DNA of 64,000 nt, taken from the NCBI GenBank assembly GCA_022822525.1, contig JAJEBN010000062.1, positions 1-64,000 of the forward strand. Direction: 5' to 3'. The stretch's first letter is position 1. Each line of letters opens with the position of its first letter. This DNA is from Acidimicrobiia bacterium (GTDB lineage Bacteria > Actinomycetota > Acidimicrobiia > Acidimicrobiales > Poriferisodalaceae). Below, piece after piece: positions 44,780 to 53,154 of this stretch. A program made the translations under genes and the position numbers. Under the pieces are notes generated by a model, which saw only the letters and a program-made list of their open reading frames with translations, ran no database searches and was not told the origin of the DNA.

Positions 44780-45262
44780 TCAATGCTGCTTGGAGAAGCC
44801 CAGCCGCAGCAGTGTCGAGAAGTCCCGTTCGACATAGGACCACAGCGAGCCCACGATGCGGTCCAGTTCGTCCTCGTCGACGCTGTGAGTCCCGATCTCG
44901 CCGGTGAGGAACAGGGCGTCCTCGGGTCCGATGCCGTACTGGGCGCCGACCAGCGAGTAGTTGCGACGCAGGACGAAATCAGCCACCTCCGACGCCTGCC
45001 GCGGCGGCGTCGGCAGCACATAGGTCTCATAGGCCAGGGTGCGCTGGCGCAGCGTCAGCCACACCGCGATGACGTCACGGGATTCGCCCGCCAAGCGCAC
45101 GTACCAGCGGCGGGGCACCTCCTCGTCGCGTGTCACGTCAACCAGCAGCGGACGGTCGTCGGGCGCGCCGGTCTCCTGCGAGCTGGCCCACGCCGCCAAC
45201 CAGGCGTCCATGCGCGCCTCCAGCCGGTCGAGTTCGGCGTCGGTGGCTGGGCGGCGGGTCAT
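44780..45262 (-). CDS. YbjN-like domain protein
   Basis: 160 residues. A helical N-terminus is followed by an alpha/beta domain (PLLVDVTRDEEVPRRWYVRL, IAVWLTLRQRTLAYETYVLP, ADFVLRRNYSLVGAQYGIGP) typical of the YbjN/sensory-transduction regulator superfamily often next to mshA in actinobacteria. The start ATG at 45262 overlaps the stop of an eight-codon frame that starts in the mshA-like stop; both begin ATGACCCGC, evidence of a 23-base duplication. Function unknown. Confidence 0.75.
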   Translation of the reverse strand: MTRRPATDAELDRLEARMDAWLAAWASSQETGAPDDRPLLVDVTRDEEVPRRWYVRLAGESRDVIAVWLTLRQRTLAYETYVLPTPPRQASEVADFVLRRNYSLVGAQYGIGPEDALFLTGEIGTHSVDEDELDRIVGSLWSYVERDFSTLLRLGFSKQH

Positions 45263-45281
45263 CGGAACTTCGCCGTGCGGG

Positions 45282-46577
45282 TCATGCGCAGGCAACAAGC
45301 TCGTGACGTGCGGCAGCGTCCAGTGCGTCCCGTGCCGCCGCCGCGCTCGCCAGCCAGCTGAAGCGTTCTGCGCGGCGCGAGCCGGCATCGCCCAGCCGGA
45401 GCCCCAGCAGCGGATCGGACAGGATGTCCGAGACCCGCCGGGCAAACGCGTCACTGTCGCGGCCCGCGACGAGAAAGCCGGTCCGGCCTTCGGCAACATT
45501 GTCACGCAGGCCGCCGACATCTGAGGCGACGACCGGGGTCCCACAGGCTGCGGCCTCCAGGGCGACGAGGCCGAACGACTCCGAGCGACTCGGCACCAAG
45601 CAGACATCGGCCGCCCGGTAATAGGTGGACAGCAGGTGGTGCGGAAGCGGGTCCACGAACCGCACGCAACCGGCAAGGCCCAACTCGTCGGCCATCGATC
45701 GCAGCCGTGTCAGCGTGGCGTGGCCCTCGGGTCCGCTCGGACCGCCCACGATGACGAGCTGGGCATCGGAGCCCGCCGGCGTGCTTGCCCTTGTGGCCGC
45801 GAGCGTCGCGACTGCCAGCTCGGCGCCTTTGAGCGGCTGGAGGCGGCCGACGAACAGCAGGACCGGCCCGGGCGGGAGACCGATCGCTGCTCGCGCCGCA
45901 TGACGCTGGCCCGGTGCGAACATCGCCCGGTCCACACCCGGCGTCAGCACGTGAACTCGCTCCGGCGGAATCTCGTAGAGCGACCCCAGCAGGGCAGCTT
46001 CAGCGTCACCCGATGTGAACACGGCATCCGCGCAATCGATGACCTGCTGCTCCGCTTCGCCGCGGTGGTTCGGCTCCCGGTCTCCGGTGCTGGTCTTGAC
46101 GCGGCCCAGCGTGTGGAAGGTGACTGCCAGGGGAATGTCCAGACGGTGCTTCAACTCGTGGCCGGCCATGCCGCTCAGCCAGTAATGAGCGTGGATGGCG
46201 TCGACGGGCCGCCGCATCAGATGCTCGCCGACGCGGTCGGCGAAGACGCCAACCACGGCGGGCAGGTCGTCCTTGGCGAGCGACGGCCCGCCGGCGTCGA
46301 TGTGAGTGACACGCACTCCGGGCTCAACGTCGACGGTCTCGGGCTGTGAACGCTCGGTGCGCCTGGTGAAGACCTCGCAGCTCACGCCGTGATGCGCGAG
46401 CGCAGCGGTCAGCTCGCGCACGTAGACGTTCAAGCCGCCGCCGTCGCCGCTGCCCGGCTGGTGCAGCGGAGAGGTGTGCAAGCACAGCACCGCAACCGTC
46501 GAGACGCCGATCCGGTCCTGCGCCGCGCGCTGGCGGGCACGATCACCTCGGGGTTCGTCCGGTGCGGTGGGGGCCAC
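45282..46577 (-). CDS. family 4 glycosyltransferase, MshA-like
   Basis: 431 residues of GT4 fold. The N-terminal LCLHTSPLHQPGSGDGGGLN, HAHYWLSGMAG and VAVTFHTLGR-like segments, with the C-terminal PSRSESFGLVALEAAACGTP, resemble MshA, the first enzyme of mycothiol synthesis. Assignment to MshA rather than another GT4 is probable but not certain. The GTG at 46577 is chosen because TAGCGT lies eight bases upstream; the GTG at 46490 is an alternative. Confidence 0.8.
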   Translation of the reverse strand: MAPTAPDEPRGDRARQRAAQDRIGVSTVAVLCLHTSPLHQPGSGDGGGLNVYVRELTAALAHHGVSCEVFTRRTERSQPETVDVEPGVRVTHIDAGGPSLAKDDLPAVVGVFADRVGEHLMRRPVDAIHAHYWLSGMAGHELKHRLDIPLAVTFHTLGRVKTSTGDREPNHRGEAEQQVIDCADAVFTSGDAEAALLGSLYEIPPERVHVLTPGVDRAMFAPGQRHAARAAIGLPPGPVLLFVGRLQPLKGAELAVATLAATRASTPAGSDAQLVIVGGPSGPEGHATLTRLRSMADELGLAGCVRFVDPLPHHLLSTYYRAADVCLVPSRSESFGLVALEAAACGTPVVASDVGGLRDNVAEGRTGFLVAGRDSDAFARRVSDILSDPLLGLRLGDAGSRRAERFSWLASAAAARDALDAAARHELVACA

Positions 46578-46648
46578 AGCCGACAACGCTACGCAGATCG
46601 CCGCACGACGACGATCAGTTGCCCGATCACGACCGGCGCAGCGGTCAC

Positions 46649-47650
46649 TCAGAAGACCAGCAGCCCCAACCCCCACATCCAGGCGGGCGCGGCGACGGTG
46701 AGCGAATCGAGTCTGCGCACGGCCCAGGGCTCGTCGAGGCGCGACCGTGCTCGCTCGAACACCGGACGGCGCCCGCGACCAGCCGGATCGCCGGAAGCTC
46801 GCTTCACCGATGCCGGCGGGTCGGGCGGTTGCACGTCGGCTCGAGTCTCGAGGGTGGTGTTCGAGCGGGCCAGCGCGGGTCCCAGCGGCAGCGTCAGTGC
46901 CGCGAGCACGCCGTACCGGATGACGTCAGACGGCGCGAAGGGCGGCACGCTCACGCCGGTCAGTGCGAAGACCGCCGCAACCGCTGTGACAGCTCCCACG
47001 ACGGGACCCCGCAATCCGGGTCGCCGTTCCGCGGCAGTGACATACGCGCCGGCGTCGTAGCAAGCCGCAGCAACGACCAGCACGAGGGCCGCTCCCGCCG
47101 AGTACCGGGCCACTGCCGCCGCGCATGCCGCCGCCACGCCGACCTGCATCCAGCAGCGCACCAGCAGGCCCGCCCGAGCCAGCACCGACGGCGGCACGAC
47201 CCGGGGGGATCGCGCAGCCCCGCCCGTGAGGTGGCCGTCTCGCAACGAGGAGACCACGATGAAGCTGGCGATCACGGCTGCACCGAACACCGCGCCTGCC
47301 AGGCGGGTGTCGAAGATGCCGGCAAACCCGACCGCACCCGCAAGCACGGCAGCCGGCAGTCGATGGCGCGGGTCGCCACCCCCATCCACTGCGCGGCTCT
47401 GGGCCCCTCGCTTCGCGGACACGGCATCGGTGCCACCGCGCACGTCGGCTGCTTGCCAGGCGCCGAGCGCGGCGACGGCCGACACCGCCAGCCCGAACAC
47501 TGCAGCTCCTGCCCACAGCGCGGCGATGAGCACGGCGAACCACAACACTCCTGCCGTGATGCTGGCGTCGCGCCGCGCCACCGGCGGGCCGAGCCAGAGC
47601 GCCGCTGAGTGAATCCGCGGCGGGCCTGGCGGTGGCGACCCTGGCCTCAC
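46649..47650 (-). CDS. unknown polytopic membrane protein
   Basis: About 333 residues with some eight predicted helices (for example ITAGVLWFAVLIAALWAGAA, GAALVLVVAAACYDAGAYV). The pattern and the YDAGAYV segment resemble CDP-alcohol/phosphatidate cytidylyltransferase-like proteins, but the full signature is not seen. The GTG at 47650, 17 bases after moaD, is the likely start; a longer open frame upstream overlaps moaD. No function assigned. Confidence 0.6.
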   Translation of the reverse strand: MRPGSPPPGPPRIHSAALWLGPPVARRDASITAGVLWFAVLIAALWAGAAVFGLAVSAVAALGAWQAADVRGGTDAVSAKRGAQSRAVDGGGDPRHRLPAAVLAGAVGFAGIFDTRLAGAVFGAAVIASFIVVSSLRDGHLTGGAARSPRVVPPSVLARAGLLVRCWMQVGVAAACAAAVARYSAGAALVLVVAAACYDAGAYVTAAERRPGLRGPVVGAVTAVAAVFALTGVSVPPFAPSDVIRYGVLAALTLPLGPALARSNTTLETRADVQPPDPPASVKRASGDPAGRGRRPVFERARSRLDEPWAVRRLDSLTVAAPAWMWGLGLLVF

Positions 47651-47667
47651 GCCACCGCTGTCGCTGC

Positions 47668-47910
47668 TCAGCCGCCCGACACGGGCGGCAAGACGGCAAT
47701 CTCGTCCCCGGCGCTCAACTGCATCACAGGATCTGCGGGCTCGCCGTTCAGCCAGATGCGGCTGGCTGCCAGCACGGCGCTGAAGCTCTCGCCGAAGTGC
47801 ACCTTGGCCCACTCCAGCGCATCCGCGACCGATGACGCCTCGGTTTGGGCGGTGCCGGTGCCGGCCGCCTCGCGCGCCCCCGCGAACAGGCGGATCGTCA
47901 CGGTGGGCAT
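47668..47910 (-). CDS. MoaD/ThiS-family sulfur carrier protein
   Basis: 80 residues. A ubiquitin-like fold (MPTVTIRLFAGAREAAGTGT, IWLNGEPADPVMQLSAGDEI) ends in PPVSGG, the diglycine that is thiocarboxylated for sulfur transfer in molybdopterin or thiamine synthesis. The start ATG at 47910 has TAGCAT seven bases upstream, suggesting leaderless transcription. No molybdopterin partner genes are near. Confidence 0.82.
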   Translation of the reverse strand: MPTVTIRLFAGAREAAGTGTAQTEASSVADALEWAKVHFGESFSAVLAASRIWLNGEPADPVMQLSAGDEIAVLPPVSGG

Positions 47911-47917
47911 TGCTGCG

Positions 47918-47953
47918 ATGCTACCGATCCGCACTGATCAGGCCAGCTACGGT
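47918..47953. promoter_or_regulatory. divergent leaderless promoters of moaD-like and phosphatase genes
   Basis: On the minus strand TAGCAT (47923-47918) lies seven bases before the ATG at 47910. On the plus strand TACGGT (47948-47953) lies eight bases before the GTG at 47962. The two -10-like boxes are back to back in a 51-base gap. Confidence 0.5.
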
Positions 47954-47961
47954 CGGGCGAC

Positions 47962-48666
47962 GTGACACAGCATTCAGAGTTGCTGGCGGTTCGTCACGGG
48001 CAGTCCGAGTGGAATCTGCGCGGGCGGTGGCAAGGACAAGCGGATCCGCCGTTGACGGGACTGGGTGAGCGCCAGGCTGAGATCGCAGCTGATGCCTTGG
48101 CGAGACGGCTCGCCCAGTCGGACAACAGCTGGCGCACACCTGCCATGCGCGGCCACGACCTGCACACCGTCCGGCACGCCTTCGATCTGCCGTCGTTCGA
48201 CCTGGTTGTGTCGAGTGACCTGCAACGGGCGCGCCGGACGGCTGAGATCATCGCCAAGCAGCTCGGCCTCAGCGAGGTAGTGGCCGATGAGGCGTTGCGT
48301 GAGCGCAGTGCGGGGCCGTGGGAGGGTCTCACCCGGGCCGAGATCGATGAAGGCTGGCCGGGCGACGTGGCGGCTCGGCGGTGGCCGCCCGGCTTTGAGT
48401 CCTCCGAGAGCATCGCCCGCCGGCTGCTGCCGGCGCTGCGCCGGCACCTGTCCGTCTGCGGCCGCGTGCTGCTCGTGGGCCATGCGGGTGTGCTCAAGAC
48501 GATTGACGCACGCGTCGGCCTCGGCGACGAGCGCGTGCCCAATCTCGCGGGTCGCTGGTTCTGGCTGGACGGCGCCGCCGCGGACGCGAACTGGGATTGG
48601 GATCAGCTCGAGCCCCGAAACCGGGTCGAGCTCGTGTCGTCTGACATTGACCTCATGATCGAGTAG
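47962..48666 (+). CDS. histidine phosphatase family protein
   Basis: 234 residues. LLAVRHGQSEWNLRGRWQGQ is the phosphohistidine motif; FDLVVSSDLQRARRTAEII, ERSAGPWEGLTRAEIDEGW and LLVGHAGVLKTI complete the phosphoglycerate-mutase-like active site. The substrate is unknown. GTG start, leaderless by its -10 box. Its 3' end overlaps by 14 bases a small gene on the other strand. Confidence 0.88.
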   Translation: MTQHSELLAVRHGQSEWNLRGRWQGQADPPLTGLGERQAEIAADALARRLAQSDNSWRTPAMRGHDLHTVRHAFDLPSFDLVVSSDLQRARRTAEIIAKQLGLSEVVADEALRERSAGPWEGLTRAEIDEGWPGDVAARRWPPGFESSESIARRLLPALRRHLSVCGRVLLVGHAGVLKTIDARVGLGDERVPNLAGRWFWLDGAAADANWDWDQLEPRNRVELVSSDIDLMIE

Positions 48667-48868
48667 CCGCGCCCGGCGCGCCCTGGGCATCCGGCTCGGC
48701 GGGAGCGTCGATCCAGGCAGATGCGGCCGCCGGATCCACGTCGTCGTCTGCAAGCAGTCCCAAGGTGCGCTCAGCTCGAGCAAGGTCGTCCTCGATGGCA
48801 TCGAGCGTGTCGTCAGTCAGGAACTCCGCAGGGTTCTGCGGTTCGGCTGGGGACGGCTCGTCGGGCAC
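48653..48868 (-). CDS. small acidic hypothetical protein
   Basis: 71 residues, rich in Asp, Glu, Ala and Pro, with one helical stretch (LTDDTLDAIEDDLARAERTL). TAGCCT lies seven bases before the GTG at 48868, the same leaderless arrangement as several neighbours, which supports a real gene. Function unknown. Confidence 0.5.
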   Translation of the reverse strand: MPDEPSPAEPQNPAEFLTDDTLDAIEDDLARAERTLGLLADDDVDPAAASAWIDAPAEPDAQGAPGAATRS

Positions 48869-48965
48869 CGCTGCAAGGCTAGGGCCGCACGCCGGTACCG
48901 ATCAGTGCTTGCGGCTCTAGCCTCGGGACGAGTGCCGGAGCGCCGGATCGGCGCCTGCGGACGTG

Positions 48966-49038
48966 GGGCCGCTAGCTCATCGGGTAGAGCAGGGGACTTT
49001 TAATCCCAAGGTGCCGGGTTCGAGCCCCGGGCGGCCTA
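48966..49038 (+). tRNA. tRNA-Lys (anticodon TTT)
   Basis: A complete 73-base cloverleaf. The acceptor stem is GGGCCGC / GCGGCCT with one G-U pair, the D stem GCTC / GAGC, the anticodon loop CTTTTAA and the T arm CCGGG-TTCGAGC-CCCGG. CCA is not encoded. The first anticodon-stem pair is G-A. It is followed by tandem partial copies of itself. Confidence 0.93.
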
Positions 49039-49065
49039 CCCCACCAACACGCCCGCGCCCCATCC

Positions 49066-49138
49066 AGGCCGCTAGCTCACCCAGCAGAGCAGGCACGCAT
49101 CAACCCCAAGGCGCCGGGTTCGAGCCCCGGGCGGCCTA
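49066..49138 (+). pseudogene. degenerate tandem copy of tRNA-Lys
   Basis: It repeats the tRNA and its 3' flank with a period of 100 bases. The acceptor stem (now fully paired, AGGCCGC / GCGGCCT), D stem and T arm are intact, but the anticodon stem is destroyed (GGCAC against CCCCA). It cannot be a normal tRNA. A third copy begins at 49166 and breaks off after about 15 bases. Confidence 0.8.
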
Positions 49139-49193
49139 CCCCACCAACACGCCCGCGCCCCATCCAGGCCGCTAGCTCACACACACCCTCCCC

Positions 49194-49199
49194 TACAGT
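49194..49199 (+). promoter_or_regulatory. candidate -10 element of dut
   Basis: TACAGT, seven bases before the GTG at 49207, consistent with a leaderless dut transcript. It lies at the truncated end of the tRNA repeat array. Confidence 0.4.
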
Positions 49200-49206
49200 G
49201 CTCGAC

Positions 49207-49644
49207 GTGGTGGTTGTGCCCATTCGACGCATCGAGGACGACTTGCCGATGCCGGCCTACGCCAAGCCAGGCGATGCGGGCTGCGACCTACTCGCGGCCG
49301 AGTCGGCCACGCTCGCTGCGGGCGGCGGGCGGGCCATGATCCGCACCGGCATCGCGGTGGCCATCCCGCCCGGCTATGCCGGATTTGTCCAGCCGCGCAG
49401 CGGCCTGGCCTGGCGGCACGGGCTCACGTGCGTGAACTCGCCAGGCTTGATCGACAGCGGTTACCGCGACGAGCTGCGGGTGCTGCTGCTGAACACCGAC
49501 CCCAGCGAGCCCTACGAGGTCCAGCGCGGCGACCGGATCGCCCAATTGGTGATCCAGCGCGTCGAACAGGCGGAGTGGGAAGAAGTCGAGTCCCTCGACG
49601 AGACCGAGCGGGGTCTCGGAGGCTTCGGGCACTCGGGTCGCTGA
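49207..49644 (+). CDS. dut: dUTP diphosphatase
   Basis: About 145 residues with the trimeric dUTPase motifs in order: [53 protein letters not shown] and the C-terminal [12 protein letters not shown]. It hydrolyses dUTP to dUMP and keeps uracil out of DNA. Several GTG codons are possible starts (49198, 49207, 49210); 49207 fits the -10 box and the family start. Confidence 0.95.
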   Translation: MVVVPIRRIEDDLPMPAYAKPGDAGCDLLAAESATLAAGGGRAMIRTGIAVAIPPGYAGFVQPRSGLAWRHGLTCVNSPGLIDSGYRDELRVLLLNTDPSEPYEVQRGDRIAQLVIQRVEQAEWEEVESLDETERGLGGFGHSGR

Positions 49645-49696
49645 GGGCGGGCGTCGCCCGCCCGAGTTGTCACACCCCACCGGTAGCCATGACGGC

Positions 49697-49990
49697 ATGG
49701 CCACAAACCCGCCGACACAGCCACCGCTCACCCTGTTCGACCTCTCGCAGTTCGCACCTGAGACCGATCGCGCTGTCAAGACGCCGTCAGGGCCCTCGCC
49801 TGACCAACTCCGCTCCAGCGGCTTGGCTCGCACAGGCATCGCCCGCCGGCTCGTTGCGAGCACCCAAGCGACGCAGGCACGCCGGCGTCGCGCACGGGCA
49901 CGGCTGGCGAAGCGCCGCTACCTCGCCGACACCGCGGGCTACGAGCGCATCGAGCAGACCCGCCGGGCCCTGCACCTCGTGGCCGACTGA
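49697..49990 (+). CDS. small basic hypothetical protein
   Basis: 97 residues with a basic, arginine-rich helical C-terminal half (ATQARRRRARARLAKRRYLA). It starts at ATG 49697 (MATNPPTQPPLTLFDLSQF) after dut and ends convergently 16 bases from the potassium-channel gene. No family recognised. A nucleic-acid-binding role is possible from its charge only. Confidence 0.5.
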   Translation: MATNPPTQPPLTLFDLSQFAPETDRAVKTPSGPSPDQLRSSGLARTGIARRLVASTQATQARRRRARARLAKRRYLADTAGYERIEQTRRALHLVAD

Positions 49991-50006
49991 GTTTCGGCGG
50001 CACAGG

Positions 50007-50834
50007 TCACGGCGCCGACGAACCCTCGCCGTCCTCCGCCGTGCTCTGACTCAATGCGGCCTCGGCCATGTGCGCGCCGCCGATCTGGTGCGGGTTGATC
50101 ACGCGATCGGCACCGGCTTGCTGCAGCTTCGGCAACGCGTCGCCCGAATTTGCTCTCGCCACGATGAACAGCTCCGGGCACAGGGCGCGGGCGCTCAAGG
50201 CGACATAGAGATTGTCGGCGTCGGAATCCAAGGCCACCACCAGCGAACTGGCGCGCTCAAGCCCGGCGTTGCGCAGGGTGCTGTCGTGGGTGGCATCGCC
50301 CGGCACCAGGTGCAGCTCGCCAGGATCGACGTCGGCGTCGCTGTCGATCAGCACCACATCAGTGCCTGCGTCGATCATGGCCGCGGCGATGGCTCGGCCG
50401 ACCTGGCCGTAACCGCAGACCACCGCGTGGCCGGAAAGACTGTCGATGGAACGCTGCATGCGCCGCCTCCTGATGTGGTCGTCGAGCCGTCCCTCGAACA
50501 GCATTTCAATGACAGCGCCGATCGTGTAGAGCGACGTGCCGGTGCCGAGCAGGATGAGAACGATCGTGAAGAGCTGATAGCGGCCCCCGATGTCCTCCGG
50601 GTCGCCGTAGCCGACCGTCGAGACCGTGATGACGGTCTGGTACAGCGCGTCGAGCAGATCGAAGCCGAGCAGCACGTAGCCCGCCGTGCCGGCAGCCAAG
50701 ATGGCCGTGAGCACCGTGAGGCCGGCGATGAGCCGCTCGACGGGCTCGAGCCCACCGGAGACAAGGCGTCGCCGCGATTCGCGGCGGGAGCGCTGAGCAC
50801 GGCGCGACCGCCGTCGTTGCAACACGCCCTTCAT
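50007..50834 (-). CDS. two-helix potassium channel with RCK (TrkA-N) domain
   Basis: 275 residues: a basic N-terminus, two helices flanking the selectivity filter TVGYGD (residues 73-78), and a cytoplasmic Rossmann RCK domain (HAVVCGYGQVGRAIAAAMID, VVLIDSDADV). A C-terminal TrkA-C domain is absent. TAGCGT lies seven bases before the ATG at 50834, as in leaderless genes. Probably a ligand-gated K+ channel. Confidence 0.88.
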   Translation of the reverse strand: MKGVLQRRRSRRAQRSRRESRRRLVSGGLEPVERLIAGLTVLTAILAAGTAGYVLLGFDLLDALYQTVITVSTVGYGDPEDIGGRYQLFTIVLILLGTGTSLYTIGAVIEMLFEGRLDDHIRRRRMQRSIDSLSGHAVVCGYGQVGRAIAAAMIDAGTDVVLIDSDADVDPGELHLVPGDATHDSTLRNAGLERASSLVVALDSDADNLYVALSARALCPELFIVARANSGDALPKLQQAGADRVINPHQIGGAHMAEAALSQSTAEDGEGSSAP

Positions 50835-50886
50835 CGCTCGAACGCTATTGCGGCCAGCCGCTCGGGTCGTGCCTACCATGGCCGCC

Positions 50887-51498
50887 GTGCTGGTCTGGCT
50901 GGACCTCGAGATGACCGGGCTGGATCATCGCCGCCATCGCATCGTGGAGATCGCAACCGTGATCACCGACGACGCGCTCGAGATCGTCGCCACCGGTCCG
51001 TCGCTGGTGATCGGCGCCTCACGAGCTGATCTCGATGCGATGGACGCCGAGGTTCGCAAGATGCATGCAGCCACGGGTTTGCTCGACGAGATCGCAGCAT
51101 CGAACATCACCGTCGCCGACGCGCAAGAGCGCACGCTCTCGTTCATCACCGAACACGTTCCCGAGCCGGGCACCGTGCCGCTGTGCGGCAACTCCATCGG
51201 CACCGATCGTCGCTTCTTGGACCAGTACATGCCGGCGCTCGAGGGGCACCTGCACTACCGGGTGATCGACGTGTCCACGATCAAGGAGCTGGCCAAACGC
51301 TGGCGGCCAGAGATCGCCCAGGCGTGGGCTGATCTCAGCAGATCGCGTGCGGGCACCACCAAGCATCGAGCGCTCGACGACGTGCTCGAGAGCATCGACG
51401 AGCTCCGCTACTACCGCGCCGAATGGCTGGAGCGCGCGTCGACTCAGCCGATCACAGCGTCGGAGACCGGTTCAGTCACAGAATCGAACGCTCATTAG
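50887..51498 (+). CDS. orn: oligoribonuclease
   Basis: 203 residues of the DEDDh exonuclease family that degrades short RNA and pGpG to mononucleotides. VLVWLDLEMTGLD, CGNSIGTDRRFLDQYMP and KHRALDDVLESI hold the metal ligands. The GTG at 50887 is favoured over ATG 50878 because TACCAT lies seven bases before it and the protein then begins like other Orn proteins. Confidence 0.92.
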   Translation: MLVWLDLEMTGLDHRRHRIVEIATVITDDALEIVATGPSLVIGASRADLDAMDAEVRKMHAATGLLDEIAASNITVADAQERTLSFITEHVPEPGTVPLCGNSIGTDRRFLDQYMPALEGHLHYRVIDVSTIKELAKRWRPEIAQAWADLSRSRAGTTKHRALDDVLESIDELRYYRAEWLERASTQPITASETGSVTESNAH

Positions 51499-51529
51499 AA
51501 GGTTGTCGGGGTTCGCTAGCCTGCCTCGC

Positions 51530-52618
51530 GTGTCGCGCCCGACCCGCGAAGAGCAGATGCCGCCCGACGGCAAGGTCACCGAGCTCGCTCCCGACGTGCG
51601 GCGACTGCAGCTGCCGATGTCGATGCCGGGTCTCGGGCACGTCAACTGCTACATCCTCGACGACGATCGCGGCGCTGCACTCGTCGACCCGGGACTGCCC
51701 GGCCCCGCCAACTGGAAGGCGCTGATGGCGGGCCTGGCGCAGGCAGAGGTGCCGCCCGAGCGGGTCCACTCCATCATCGTCACCCACAGCCACCCCGATC
51801 ACTTCGGGGCCGCCGGGCGATTCCATCGCGAGTACGGCGCCGACCTCGTGACTCACAGGCATTTCCGGCTGTGGTGGGACACCGCTGACGAAGACGAGGA
51901 AGCCCTCGAGCAGGTGTCGTCCGACGGCGAGAACAACGAACTCGTTGCCGACCCGGTGTACGGCGGGCGCGACACCGGACCGGGCGGCCCCACGCCATGG
52001 GGCGGTCAGCGCTACAAGATGCCCATCCGGGCCAAGCTCGGCTACTGGGCGATGCGCAACGGCTGGGGCGGGCGCTGGTTCGCCACGCCGCATCCCACGC
52101 ATCACGTCGAAGACGCCGACCGGATCAAGCTGGCGCGGCGCGAGTTCGTGGCGGTGCACACCCCCGGCCACACCATCGATCACCTGTGCCTCTTCGATCC
52201 CGAAGGCGGGCTCATGATCTGCGGCGATCACGTGCTGCCGACAATCACCCCGCACATCTCAGGCATCACCACCGCGCGCGACCCGCTGAAGGACTTCTTC
52301 TCAAGCCTCGACCGCGTCGCCAGCTTCGAGGGCGTCACGATGGGGTTGCCGGCGCACGGGCAGCCGTTCACGGATCTGAGCGGGCGCGTCGAAGACATCA
52401 AACGCCACCACAACGAGCGGCTCGACCTGCTGCGCACCTCGTCCGACCGACTCGGGCGCGCGCCCGTGCAGGACTACATGAAGCAGCTCTTCAAAGAACG
52501 TTCGTGGGGCCCGATGGCCGAGTCGGAGACGTTCGCCCACCTCGAGCACCTGCGCTATATCGGCGAAGTGAGCGTCTCTCGACGCCCCGACGACGTTCTC
52601 GAGTACGAATTCGACTGA
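51530..52618 (+). CDS. metallo-beta-lactamase-fold hydrolase
   Basis: 362 residues. The zinc motif THSHPDHFGAAGRF, FVAVHTPGHTIDHLCLFDPE and MICGDHVLPTITPHI define the MBL fold; the C-terminal winged-helix-like segment is like that of LACTB2-type proteins. The substrate is unknown. The GTG at 51530 has TAGCCT seven bases upstream; ATG 51557 is an alternative. Confidence 0.85.
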   Translation: MSRPTREEQMPPDGKVTELAPDVRRLQLPMSMPGLGHVNCYILDDDRGAALVDPGLPGPANWKALMAGLAQAEVPPERVHSIIVTHSHPDHFGAAGRFHREYGADLVTHRHFRLWWDTADEDEEALEQVSSDGENNELVADPVYGGRDTGPGGPTPWGGQRYKMPIRAKLGYWAMRNGWGGRWFATPHPTHHVEDADRIKLARREFVAVHTPGHTIDHLCLFDPEGGLMICGDHVLPTITPHISGITTARDPLKDFFSSLDRVASFEGVTMGLPAHGQPFTDLSGRVEDIKRHHNERLDLLRTSSDRLGRAPVQDYMKQLFKERSWGPMAESETFAHLEHLRYIGEVSVSRRPDDVLEYEFD

Positions 52619-52669
52619 CCCGGCGGGCCCCGTGCCGCTCGGACTCCGGCGAATCTGAGACGCAGCTCG

Positions 52670-52683
52670 AAAATAACTTGACA
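52670..52683 (+). promoter_or_regulatory. AT-rich box and TTGACA upstream of the whiB unit
   Basis: AAAATAAC directly precedes a consensus -35 TTGACA (52678-52683). An AT-rich patch just upstream of -35 is the known target of WhiB7 AT-hooks. No good -10 box was seen at 16-18 bases; TATCGT at 52724 is too far. Confidence 0.4.
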
Positions 52684-52783
52684 CGACCTGTCGCGAAGTG
52701 GTGCTCTTGCGGGCGCTGCGGCCTATCGTCGGGAATCCGCAGCTGAACAACAGCCCCGACCAGCAGCTCGAATGGAACCCCGG

Positions 52784-53029
52784 ATGTCCGACTTCGGCAC
52801 CTACGACACGGCGCGCGCCGCAGCCGGCCGCGTACGGGTGCCTGCACTCGGCGCGCGCTGCGGCCAGCGGCTCGCCATGTGGCGGCCTGCGCGCGGCAAC
52901 GTCATCGGCGTTCGCACCGCGCTGGTTCCCATGCCGGCCGTGTTTGCGCACGCAGAGCGCGGTCGCGGTACGAGCCCGACGACGGCCACCAAGTGCCACC
53001 GCCAGCGGCCTTCGGAGCGTCTGATGTAG
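52784..53029 (+). CDS. possible upstream ORF in the whiB leader
   Basis: An 81-codon frame (MSDFGTYDTARAAAGRVRVP and on, ending KCHRQRPSERLM) in the 535-base interval before whiB. It stops 24 bases before a 14-bp hairpin. No family recognised; basic composition. ATG 52772 is an alternative start. Its position fits a leader ORF whose translation controls the hairpin, as described for whiB7 genes, but coding is not proven. Confidence 0.4.
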   Translation: MSDFGTYDTARAAAGRVRVPALGARCGQRLAMWRPARGNVIGVRTALVPMPAVFAHAERGRGTSPTTATKCHRQRPSERLM

Positions 53030-53053
53030 TCCACTGAGACACCAGAACTCTCC

Positions 53054-53085
53054 GAACGGCCGCCGGGACAACCCGGCGGCCGTTC
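53054..53085 (+). terminator. 14-bp attenuator-like hairpin in the whiB leader
   Basis: GAACGGCCGCCGGG (53054-53067) pairs perfectly with CCCGGCGGCCGTTC (53072-53085) around ACAA. The 3' arm GCCGTTC (53079-53085) can instead pair with GAACGGC at 53109-53115, so two exclusive structures are possible 40-70 bases before the whiB start. Confidence 0.7.
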
Positions 53086-53154
53086 TGCGTTCCGCCCCAG
53101 AACCCACAGAACGGCTGAGTTCCCCCAGCCCCACCACGACAAAGGAGCAAGCAC

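Larger units (their letters stand above)
48966..49180 (+). repeat. 100-bp tandem repeat built on tRNA-Lys
   Basis: Two full units and the start of a third, at 48966/67, 49066/67 and 49166/67. The flank CCCCACCAACACGCCCGCGC is identical in the first two units. The array ends about 27 bases before dut. Confidence 0.85.

Noticed and set aside
49066..49138. Second functional tRNA gene
   Set aside because: The anticodon stem cannot form (three or four mismatches of five).
52678..52729. TTGACA (52678) and TATCGT (52724) as one promoter
   Set aside because: The 40-base spacing is incompatible with sigma-70-type promoters; each may belong to something else.
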